Shown here piece after piece: positions 1 through 5,118 of a stretch of 5,987 bases of DNA. The stretch spans positions 1 through 5,987 of the forward strand of contig CAMNDA010000178.1 in NCBI GenBank assembly GCA_946534745.1, read 5' to 3'. Made by a program: the position numbers and the translations under genes. The number at the start of each line of letters is the position of its first letter. The first letter of the stretch is position 1. The notes beneath the pieces are model-generated. The model did not search any database, was not told the DNA's origin, and worked only from the letters and a program-made list of their open reading frames with translations. The stretch comes from an uncultured Verrucomicrobiota bacterium (lineage in GTDB: Bacteria > Verrucomicrobiota > Kiritimatiellia > RFP12 > UBA3636).

Positions 1-65
1 GGGCGCGCCCGCCGCCCGGGGAGGCCCCGCGAGGGGAACGGCCGCCCCATTCAACCGTTTCAACC

Positions 66-1172
66 ATGACTTCTTCTACCACTTCCGAGTCCCTGTCGCA
101 CCCCGCCACGGCGGGGGTTCCGGTTCGTCTCGACGGCTCGTTCGGCGAGGGCGGCGGGCAGATTCTGCGAACGTCGCTGGCGCTGTCGGCGCTCACGGGA
201 AGGCCGCTTCGGCTCGAAAAGATCCGCGCGGGACGCGAGAAGCCGGGCCTCAAGCGCCAGCACCTCACGGCGGTGAAGGCGGCCGCGGCGGTCTGCGGCG
301 CGCGCGTCGAGGGCGCCGAGCTCGGCTCGATGGCGCTCGCGTTCGACCCCGGTGCGATCCGCGGCGGGTCGTTCCGGTTCGACGTCGGGTCGGCCGGAAG
401 CGCGATCCTCGTCGCGCAGACGGTCCTGCCGGTGCTACTGCGCGCGCCGGAGCCCTCCGAAGTCGCGATCACGGGCGGGACGCACGTCTCCTGGGCCCCG
501 TGCTGGGAGTTCTTCGCGGAGAGCTACCTGCCGCTGGTGCGCGCGATGGGCGCGCGGGTCGAGGCGCAGATCGAATCGATCGGCTTCCACCCGGCGGGCG
601 GCGGACGCATCCGCCTGCGCGTCGAGCCCGTGCGCGCGGAGGACGTCCGGCCGTTCGCGCTCGCGGAGCGCGGGGCGCTGCGCCGGGCGCGCGTCACGGC
701 CGTCGTGAGCGGCATCCCGCTCGACATCGCGGAGAGCGAGGCGGACATCCTGCAGGAGAAGTTTCCCGAGCTTTCGCTCGAACGCGACGTACGCGAGGTC
801 GATTCGCCCGGACCGGGCAACGCCGTCTGGGTGTCGCTCGAGTTCGAGCGCGTCACGGCCGTCTTCTCGGAGGTCGGATCCTTTGACCTTTCGCGCAAGG
901 TCGTCGCGCACCGCGTGATGAACGCCGCGCGCAAGTATCTCAAGACCGGCGCGCCCGTGGGGCCGCACCTCGCGGACCAGCTCGTCGTCCCGATCGTCGC
1001 CCTCCCCGGCGAAGGTTCCTTCGTGAAGGGCAAGGACACCCTGCACGAGACCACGAACTGGGAGGTCGTCCGCGCGTTCCTGCCGGACGCGCGGATCGAG
1101 CGCGAAGCGGAGCCGGACTGCGCCAGCGCGACGCTTCGCATCGCGCTTGCGGAGCCGGGCGGAAAAGTGTAA
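66..1172 (+). CDS. rtcA: RNA 3'-terminal phosphate cyclase
   Basis: The 368-residue product matches RtcA, which uses ATP to convert an RNA 3'-phosphate into a 2',3'-cyclic phosphate through a covalent His-AMP intermediate. Visible landmarks are GEGGGQILR (27-35), the RAGREKPGLKRQHLTAVKAA block (55-74), VGSAGSAIL (108 onward), HLADQLVVP (301-309) and TLHETTN, whose His327 aligns with the adenylylated histidine of E. coli RtcA (His309). The protein is about 30 residues longer than the E. coli enzyme, partly from an N-terminal extension of about 18 residues before the conserved LDGSFGEGGG start. I see no closer start codon in frame that keeps this block. No Shine-Dalgarno sequence lies near the ATG; the first 65 bases hold only GC-rich dyads and a TTCAACC tandem pair. 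The next gene starts 10 nt downstream, so the two are probably one operon. Family assignment is near certain. Confidence 0.95.
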   Translation: MTSSTTSESLSHPATAGVPVRLDGSFGEGGGQILRTSLALSALTGRPLRLEKIRAGREKPGLKRQHLTAVKAAAAVCGARVEGAELGSMALAFDPGAIRGGSFRFDVGSAGSAILVAQTVLPVLLRAPEPSEVAITGGTHVSWAPCWEFFAESYLPLVRAMGARVEAQIESIGFHPAGGGRIRLRVEPVRAEDVRPFALAERGALRRARVTAVVSGIPLDIAESEADILQEKFPELSLERDVREVDSPGPGNAVWVSLEFERVTAVFSEVGSFDLSRKVVAHRVMNAARKYLKTGAPVGPHLADQLVVPIVALPGEGSFVKGKDTLHETTNWEVVRAFLPDARIEREAEPDCASATLRIALAEPGGKV

Positions 1173-1175
1173 AAT
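1170..1175 (+). promoter_or_regulatory. possible -10 element for a leaderless EEP transcript
   Basis: TAAAAT includes the rtcA stop codon and is followed by exactly 7 nt before the ATG at 1183. The same geometry (TAGTCT, 7 nt, ATG) occurs before the rlaP remnant at 3481. This spacing would place transcription initiation at or next to the start codon. No convincing -35 is visible, so this is a weak call. Confidence 0.25.
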
Positions 1176-1182
1176 GCGCGCC

Positions 1183-1902
1183 ATGAGGATCCTCACCTAC
1201 AACATCCGCGCGGGCCAAGGGATGGACCTCTCCCCGGCGCTCGAGCGCCAGGCCGCGGCGATCCGCATGCTTGCGCCCGACGTCGTCGCCCTGCAGGAGG
1301 TCGACCGCGCGACGCGCCGCTCCGGCGGCGTCGACCAGGCCGCCGCTCTCGCCGGCGCGACGGGCCTCCACGCCGTCTTCGCGCGGTCCATCGACTTCGA
1401 GGACGGCGAGTACGGCATCGCCCTCCTGTCCCGCGAGCGCCCCGGCTCCGTGCGCGTCGTTCCGCTCCCGTCGCCGCACGACGAGGACCGCGCGCTCCTC
1501 GTCGCCGACTTCGGCCCCTTCGTCTTCGCCGTGACGCACCTGCCGCTCCACGAGGGAGACCGCGCCGAGTCCGTCGACCGCATCCTCGCCGAGCTCCTCC
1601 CGTCGCCGAAGCCCGTCTTTCTCGCCGGCGACTGGAACGCGCTCCCGGACGACGCCACGCTCCGCCGGATCGGGCGCGGCTTCGCCGTGCTCACCGACCC
1701 GTCCGTCCCGACGTTCCCCGCCGCCGCGCCCGACCGCTGCATCGACTACGTCGCCGTCGACCGCGCCCACGCGGACGCCTTCCGCGGCGCCGTCGCCCGC
1801 GTCGTCGACGAACCCTCCGCCTCCGACCACCGCCCCGTCCTCCTGGACCTCCCCGACGCGCCCCGTCGAACCGGCAAAATAGAAAACTCGCTAGATTTCT
1901 AG
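1183..1902 (+). CDS. endonuclease/exonuclease/phosphatase (EEP) family hydrolase
   Basis: The 239-residue product has the ordered motifs of the metal-dependent EEP fold (DNase I/AP endonuclease/Mg-phosphoesterase superfamily): TYNI with Asn7, LQEVD with Glu39, THL with His119, GDWN with Asp150 and Asn152, CIDYV with Asp188, and SDHRPV with Asp215/His216. These are the expected metal-binding and catalytic residues, so the enzyme should be active. It has no signal peptide or membrane segment, so it is probably cytoplasmic. I chose ATG 1183 because the conserved fold begins there at MRILTYN; ATG 1174 and TTG 1147 in the same frame would add only 3 or 12 unconserved residues. It sits 10 nt after rtcA, suggesting co-expression with RNA end modification. 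The family includes nucleases, deadenylases, inositol phosphatases and 2'- or 5'-phosphodiesterases, and the substrate cannot be read from sequence. A short AT-rich tail (GKIENSLDF) ends the protein. Confidence 0.88.
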   Translation: MRILTYNIRAGQGMDLSPALERQAAAIRMLAPDVVALQEVDRATRRSGGVDQAAALAGATGLHAVFARSIDFEDGEYGIALLSRERPGSVRVVPLPSPHDEDRALLVADFGPFVFAVTHLPLHEGDRAESVDRILAELLPSPKPVFLAGDWNALPDDATLRRIGRGFAVLTDPSVPTFPAAAPDRCIDYVAVDRAHADAFRGAVARVVDEPSASDHRPVLLDLPDAPRRTGKIENSLDF

Positions 1903-1914
1903 ATTCCCGCGTGG

Positions 1915-1961
1915 CGATTCCGTCACACGACTATAGTTCAAACTACGATTCCACCGTAGTT
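1915..1961 (+). promoter_or_regulatory. candidate enhancer site for the rtcB sigma-54 promoter
   Basis: Composition changes sharply from GC-rich coding sequence to AT-rich DNA at about 1870. Within it, AACTACG (1941-1947) and CGTAGTT (1955-1961) form a perfect 7-bp dyad with a 7-nt spacer, and CGATTCC occurs twice, at 1915 and 1946, 31 bp apart (about three helical turns). The dyad centre is about 148 bp upstream of the predicted sigma-54 start, the usual distance for an enhancer-binding activator. RtcR is the obvious candidate from other rtc loci, but its site is inferred here, not recognised. Confidence 0.35.
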
Positions 1962-2015
1962 GATTTTCAATCACACCGTGGAAAAAGCTTGCGTTCCTCC
2001 GGTTCGCAGGAGACA

Positions 2016-2058
2016 CGCAGGCGGCCGCGGCGGCGTCTTGCCGCCGCGACCGCCTGCG
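2016..2058. repeat. 19-bp GC-rich inverted repeat (hairpin)
   Basis: Arms at 2016-2034 and 2040-2058 pair over 19 positions with a single mismatch around a 5-nt GTCTT loop. The site lies between the EEP gene and the -24 element, 14 nt upstream of the latter. It could stop transcription arriving from rtcA-EEP, but no T-run follows on the + strand, so an intrinsic terminator is not proven. It could also be a protein-binding palindrome or a dispersed repeat. Confidence 0.7.
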
Positions 2059-2072
2059 GATTGACCGAAGTC

Positions 2073-2090
2073 TGGCACAGAGGTTGCTTT
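2073..2090 (+). promoter_or_regulatory. sigma-54 (RpoN) -24/-12 promoter of rtcB
   Basis: TGGCAC, 5 nt, TTGCTTT matches the sigma-54 consensus (TGGCAC-N5-TTGCW). The invariant GG is at 2074-2075 and the GC at 2086-2087, with correct spacing. The predicted start point is near 2099. That lies after the in-frame ATG at 2093, so this ATG cannot begin rtcB translation from this promoter. Sigma-54 control with the activator RtcR is established for rtcBA in enterobacteria, and finding the element directly before rtcB fits that scheme. Confidence 0.85.
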
Positions 2091-2098
2091 AGATGAAA

Positions 2099-2188
2099 CC
2101 GTCCCGATCCAACCATGCATGCCGGCGGAGTCGGGACGACGCCGCGAAGTGGCGGCGGCACGATCTCCGCCAGGCATGCCCCCCGAAA
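2099..2188 (+). promoter_or_regulatory. structured 5' leader of rtcB (possible pseudoknot)
   Basis: The predicted transcript carries about 90 nt before the rtcB ATG. Bases 2100-2107 (CGTCCCGA) pair perfectly with 2131-2138 (TCGGGACG). Bases 2117-2130 pair with 2165-2179 over 14 bp with one bulged A at 2172. The two helices interlock as in an H-type pseudoknot: the 5' strand of the second abuts the 3' strand of the first with no linker. A smaller hairpin (2140-2145 with 2152-2157) can form inside the last loop. The long stem ends 9 nt before the ATG, where no Shine-Dalgarno sequence is seen, so folding could control ribosome access. The 9-nt first loop is short for crossing 14 bp, so the helices may instead be alternatives. 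I recognise no known riboswitch class. Confidence 0.5.
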
Positions 2189-3424
2189 ATGCACTGGACC
2201 AAGCAACTCGACCCCTCCTCCCTCCCCATCCGCTCGTGGTGCGCCGACGTCGAGCCGGGCGCGCTCGCGCAGGCGGAGAACCTCTCGCGCCATCCCGCGC
2301 TCTTCTCGCACGTGGCGCTGATGCCCGACTGCCACCAGGGCTACGGGATGCCGATCGGCGGCGTCGTGGCCGCGGACGCGGCGGTGATTCCGGCCGCGGT
2401 GGGCGTCGACATCGGCTGCGGCATGCGCGCGGTGGAGACGGACCTGCCGGCGGAGCGCTTCGCGGACATCCGCGTGCGCCGCGCGCTGCAGGAGCGGCTC
2501 AAGGAGCGCATCCCCGTCGGCGAGGGCGTCTCGCACCGGGAGCAGCAGAAGTGGGAGGGCTTCGAGGAATACCTCGGCAACAACGGCCAGGTGCGCGACT
2601 GGTGCTGCGCGCTCGACCGCAAGAACCTCGGCACGCTCGGCGGCGGCAACCACTTCGTGGAGCTGCAGAAGTCGACTCCCGTCGACGGTTCCGCCGGCGA
2701 GCCCGAGGGCGGCGCGAAGGTGTGGCTCATGATCCACTCCGGCTCGCGCAACCTCGGCAAGCGCATCGAGGAGCACTACCACCGCCTCGCCGCGAAGCAC
2801 TGCGGGCACTACCGCGTGCGCCTGCCCGACCCCGACCTGGCGTTCCTTCCGATCGAGGAGCCGGACGGCCACGACTACTTCCGAGACATGCTGCTCGCGC
2901 TGCGCTACGCCGAGGAGAACCGCCGCCGGATGATGGCCGCGTTCAAGGAGACCGTGGCGGAGTTCGCGCCGGAGGCCTCGTTCGTGCGCGAGCTCGACGT
3001 CCACCACAACTACGCCGCCTTCGAGGAGCACTTCAGCAGAAAGGTCTGCGTCCACCGCAAGGGCGCGACGAGCGCCAAGAAGGACGAACTCGGGATCATC
3101 CCCGGCTCGATGGGCGCGGCGAGCTACATCGTGCGCGGCCTCGGCAACCCGGACTCGTTCGAAAGCTGCTCCCACGGCGCCGGCCGCAAGATGAGCCGCA
3201 TCGCGGCCTGCACGACCCTCACGCCCGAGCAGTGCGACGCCGCGCTTGACGGCATCGTCTACGAGCGGTGGCATCCCTACAAGAAGTTCGGCAAGGCCAA
3301 GGGCCGCCTCGACCTCTCCGAGGCCCCCCAGGCCTACAAGGACATCGAGGACGTCATCCGCTCCGAGCGCGACCTCGTCGAACCCCTCGTGCGGCTCGTG
3401 CCGATGTCCTCGCTGAAGGGCTGA
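2189..3424 (+). CDS. rtcB: RNA-splicing ligase RtcB
   Basis: RtcB joins RNA ending in a 3'-phosphate or 2',3'-cyclic phosphate to a 5'-OH end, using GTP and Mn2+. From ATG 2189 the product is 411 residues, very close to E. coli RtcB (408). Conserved features are VGVDIGCGM with metal ligands Asp74 and Cys77, GGGNHFVE with His155, MIHSGSR with His183, HHN (272-274), HRKGA, IIPGSMG, and SHGAGR whose His329 corresponds to the guanylylated histidine (E. coli His337). All catalytic positions are present. The same frame is open back to ATG 2093, but those 32 residues are Arg-rich, have no counterpart in RtcB, and begin upstream of the predicted sigma-54 start point, so I reject that start. The gene follows rtcA and the EEP gene on the same strand but has its own promoter. 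Archease, sometimes paired with RtcB, is not in the window. Confidence 0.96.
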   Translation: MHWTKQLDPSSLPIRSWCADVEPGALAQAENLSRHPALFSHVALMPDCHQGYGMPIGGVVAADAAVIPAAVGVDIGCGMRAVETDLPAERFADIRVRRALQERLKERIPVGEGVSHREQQKWEGFEEYLGNNGQVRDWCCALDRKNLGTLGGGNHFVELQKSTPVDGSAGEPEGGAKVWLMIHSGSRNLGKRIEEHYHRLAAKHCGHYRVRLPDPDLAFLPIEEPDGHDYFRDMLLALRYAEENRRRMMAAFKETVAEFAPEASFVRELDVHHNYAAFEEHFSRKVCVHRKGATSAKKDELGIIPGSMGAASYIVRGLGNPDSFESCSHGAGRKMSRIAACTTLTPEQCDAALDGIVYERWHPYKKFGKAKGRLDLSEAPQAYKDIEDVIRSERDLVEPLVRLVPMSSLKG

Positions 3425-3438
3425 CCCGCTCCACCGTG

Positions 3439-3461
3439 CGCGGGGCATTGAGCCGCCCGCG
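3439..3461 (+). terminator. weak GC hairpin after rtcB
   Basis: CGCGGGGC (3439-3446), an ATTGA loop, and GC-CG-CCCGCG (3452-3461) can form an 8-bp stem with a 2-nt bulge, 15 nt after the rtcB stop. No T-run follows, so termination is only possible. The hairpin occupies most of the 56-nt gap before the rlaP remnant. Confidence 0.25.
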
Positions 3462-3467
3462 GAATGC

Positions 3468-3473
3468 TAGTCT
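3468..3473 (+). promoter_or_regulatory. possible -10 element before the rlaP remnant
   Basis: TAGTCT is followed by 7 nt (CCGCGCC) and the ATG at 3481, the same layout as TAAAAT before the EEP gene. This could drive a leaderless rlaP transcript. No good -35 is visible at the standard spacing. Confidence 0.22.
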
Positions 3474-3474
3474 C

Positions 3475-3542
3475 CGCGCCATGACCGACTCCTCCTTCCA
3501 GACGCTCCATTCGGACGGCGGCGCGCGCGCGATCTTCCGCGG
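3475..3542 (+). repeat. direct repeat, left copy (5' end of rlaP)
   Basis: These 68 bases recur at 4985-5052 with 3 mismatches (65/68). The copy begins 6 nt before the ATG and stops abruptly after the codons for IFRG. The two copies are 1510 bp apart and bracket the AAA ATPase unit. Confidence 0.93.
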
Positions 3543-3639
3543 GGCCACCGAGAAGGAGTTGAGGGCGAATGGGCCGATTCGTCACCAGTTTCGCCAAATT
3601 GACAGTCATTTTCGTCTTGATTTTCGCCAAGACGGATGA
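3481..3639 (+). pseudogene. truncated RlaP-like nucleotidyltransferase, 5' remnant 1
   Basis: The first 20-21 codons (MTDSSFQTLHSDGGARAIFRG) match the start of the second copy at 4991, which continues into the GSRAYG signature of the DNA polymerase beta-type nucleotidyltransferases that neighbour RtcB (RlaP, COG3541-like). After codon 21 the sequence diverges into the AT-richer leader of the following ATPase, and the frame runs on to a stop at 3637-3639 with no recognisable protein. The nucleotide-binding G-S motif and the acidic catalytic pair are absent, so no activity is expected. The position 56 nt after rtcB is the expected one for rlaP. Identification rests on the second copy and on context; the family name is likely but not certain. 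Confidence 0.6.
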
Positions 3640-3645
3640 TATTAT
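3613..3645 (+). promoter_or_regulatory. sigma-70-like promoter with overlapping dyad for the ATPase gene
   Basis: TTGATT (3617-3622), a 17-nt spacer and TATTAT (3640-3645) make a good vegetative promoter with a start near 3652, 23 nt before the ATPase ATG. A perfect inverted repeat, CGTCTTG (3613-3619) and CAAGACG (3628-3634), covers the -35 box. GACG (3631) and CGTC (3646) flank the -10. TTTCGCCAA is also directly repeated at 3589 and 3622. This layout suggests an operator and repression, possibly by an unlinked regulator. Confidence 0.6.
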
Positions 3646-3674
3646 CGTCTGCGTTTCGACCACCGGAGTCCGTG

Positions 3675-4994
3675 ATGAAACGGTTTGCACTGGAAAAACT
3701 TGACGAATGGAAGAACAGCCGGTTCCGCAAACCGCTCGTTCTCAACGGGGCGCGCCAGGTCGGGAAAACCTGGCTGTTGAAGGAGTTCGGACGACTGCGC
3801 TACGACTCGACGGCATATGTCGCATTCGACCGCAGTCCGGAGGCGGCGGCCCTGTTCGCGGGCGGCTTCGACTTCTCGCGCATCGTGGCCGGGCTGCAGG
3901 CCCTTTCCGGGGTTCGGATCGTGCCCGGCGGGACCTTGGTCGTTCTCGACGAAATCCAGCTGTGTCCCGCGGCCATCGCCGCCCTCAAGGCGTGGAACGA
4001 GGAACGGAACGAATACCATCTGGCGTGCGCCGGCTCCCTTGCCGGCCTTTCGCTTCTTCCCGGAAGCGGATGGCCGGTCGGAAAAACGAACCTGCTGGGC
4101 GTTTTCCCGATGTCGTTCGGGGAGTTCCTCGCGGCCATCGGCGACGAGGCTCTTTGGGAGAACGTCGTTCTTTCCGGGGACGGGCTTCTTCTCAACGCCA
4201 TGCTGGACCGTCTGACGGACAGGCTCAGGCACTATCTTCTCGTCGGCGGAATGCCCGCGGCGGTCGAGGCGTTCGCCGAGACGAGGTCGCTGGACGAAGC
4301 GAGAAGACGGCAGTCCGAAATCCTGCGCGACTACGACCGCGATTTCTCGAAGCACGTTCCCGCCGTCCAGCTTCCGCGCCTGCGGGCGATCTGGGATTCC
4401 CTCCCGCGCCAACTGTCCAAGATCGACAAGCGGTTCGTCGCCGCGGAAGTCGAAATCCGGGGCGCTTCCGCGAAAACCAGGGCCCGCGACCTGCGCGACC
4501 CGTTCGAATGGCTGGAAGGCGCGGGGCTGGCGTATCGCGTGTGGAACACAACCCGTCCGGCCCTTCCGCTGTCGGCCTACCGGAACCATTCGTTCAAGCT
4601 GTTCGGCGTCGACACGGGGCTTCTGGCGGCGCAGGCGGCGCTTCCCGCGAGGGCGGTTCTCGACGGCAACGCCGTGTTCACGCATTTCAAGGGCGCGCTT
4701 GCCGAGCAGTTCGTCCAGCAGGAGCTGCGCGCCACCGGCGACGAACCGGCCACGTGGATGCCGTCGAATTCGACGGCGGAGATCGATTTCCTGATCCAGG
4801 GCGTGGACGGCGTCGTCCCCGTCGAGGTCAAGGCCGAGCGGAATCTGAAGGCGAAATCCCTTGCCGTCTACCGTGCGGCCCATTCTCCGGCGCTGTCGAT
4901 TCGCACGTCGCTGGCCCCGCACCTGTTTTCGGGCGGGCTTCTGGATCTGCCGCTCCCGGCCATCGGGGCATGGAGGCGATACGTCGCGCCATGA
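3675..4994 (+). CDS. AAA family ATPase with DUF4143 C-terminal domain
   Basis: The 439-residue product has the AAA_14/DUF4143 layout. Walker A is GARQVGKT (25-32), Walker B is LVVLDEIQ (88-95, Asp92/Glu93), and a sensor-like CAGSLAG lies at 118 onward. The C-terminal half ends with a restriction-endonuclease-like pattern, EIDFLIQ (from 369) followed by PVEVKAE (Glu384, Lys386), typical of DUF4143. ATP binding is secure; the biological role of this family is not established, and no partner points to one here. I start at ATG 3675, 6 nt after GGAG (3665-3668); ATG 3636 in the same frame lies at or upstream of the predicted start point. The TGA stop overlaps the ATG of the second rlaP remnant, and the last two codons plus the stop come from the direct repeat. 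Third-position GC is visibly lower than in the rtc genes, which supports acquisition from elsewhere. Confidence 0.92.
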   Translation: MKRFALEKLDEWKNSRFRKPLVLNGARQVGKTWLLKEFGRLRYDSTAYVAFDRSPEAAALFAGGFDFSRIVAGLQALSGVRIVPGGTLVVLDEIQLCPAAIAALKAWNEERNEYHLACAGSLAGLSLLPGSGWPVGKTNLLGVFPMSFGEFLAAIGDEALWENVVLSGDGLLLNAMLDRLTDRLRHYLLVGGMPAAVEAFAETRSLDEARRRQSEILRDYDRDFSKHVPAVQLPRLRAIWDSLPRQLSKIDKRFVAAEVEIRGASAKTRARDLRDPFEWLEGAGLAYRVWNTTRPALPLSAYRNHSFKLFGVDTGLLAAQAALPARAVLDGNAVFTHFKGALAEQFVQQELRATGDEPATWMPSNSTAEIDFLIQGVDGVVPVEVKAERNLKAKSLAVYRAAHSPALSIRTSLAPHLFSGGLLDLPLPAIGAWRRYVAP

Positions 4995-5052
4995 CCGACT
5001 ACTCCTTCCAGACGCTCCATTCCGACGGCGGCGCGCGCGTGATCTTCCGCGG
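4985..5052 (+). repeat. direct repeat, right copy (5' end of rlaP)
   Basis: This copy matches 3475-3542 at 65 of 68 positions. It supplies the stop codon of the ATPase gene and restarts the rlaP-like frame at ATG 4991. Unlike the left copy it stays homologous to a nucleotidyltransferase for another 12 or so codons. Confidence 0.93.
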
Positions 5053-5104
5053 CGTCGTCGGCAGCCGCGCCTACGGGACGGACCGGCCGGGCCATCATGC
5101 TTGA
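4991..5104 (+). pseudogene. truncated RlaP-like nucleotidyltransferase, 5' remnant 2
   Basis: This 37-codon frame encodes VIFRGVVGSRAYGTDRPG (17-34), which reads as the first strand and the G-S nucleotide-binding signature of a DNA polymerase beta-type nucleotidyltransferase of the RlaP/COG3541 group. The family then needs an acidic D-x-D pair a few residues on. Here homology stops after DRPG (near 5092) and the frame ends four codons later with HHA and a stop. A full protein of this group is several hundred residues long, so most of the gene is missing. The codons are as GC-biased as the rtc genes, unlike the genes on both sides, so it looks like resident sequence between foreign units. Translation would overlap the ATPase stop by ATGA; a functional peptide is unlikely but cannot be excluded. 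Confidence 0.65.
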
Positions 5105-5118
5105 AAGGACCACGAATC

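Noticed and set aside
1891..1902. CTAGA-TT-TCTAG dyad as an EEP terminator
   Set aside because: Only 5 A/T-rich base pairs with no following T-run, and it lies inside the last codons of the gene.
1955..1970. IHF site between enhancer and sigma-54 promoter
   Set aside because: TTGATT is present at 1961 but the required YAA half at the right distance is missing.
1911..2096. 61-codon frame in the rtcB upstream region
   Set aside because: It runs through the dyad, hairpin and -24/-12 promoter, has no ribosome site and no protein-like character.
2093..2188. Upstream ATG 2093 as the rtcB start
   Set aside because: It lies before the predicted sigma-54 start point, would add an Arg-rich 32-residue extension absent from RtcB, and would place the paired leader structure inside coding sequence.
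2119..3249. 376-codon + frame overlapping rtcB
   Set aside because: Extremely Arg/Pro/Ala/Gly-rich, out of frame with rtcB and without domains; a GC shadow.
1967..3448. 493-codon open frame on the - strand over rtcB
   Set aside because: It is an antisense shadow of high-GC coding DNA. Its product is a biased Arg/Ala/His/Val string with no motif, while rtcB on the + strand is complete and conserved.
3599..3645. TTGACA at 3599 as the -35 of the ATPase promoter
   Set aside because: It is 35 nt from TATTAT, too far; TTGATT at 3617 has the standard 17-nt spacing.
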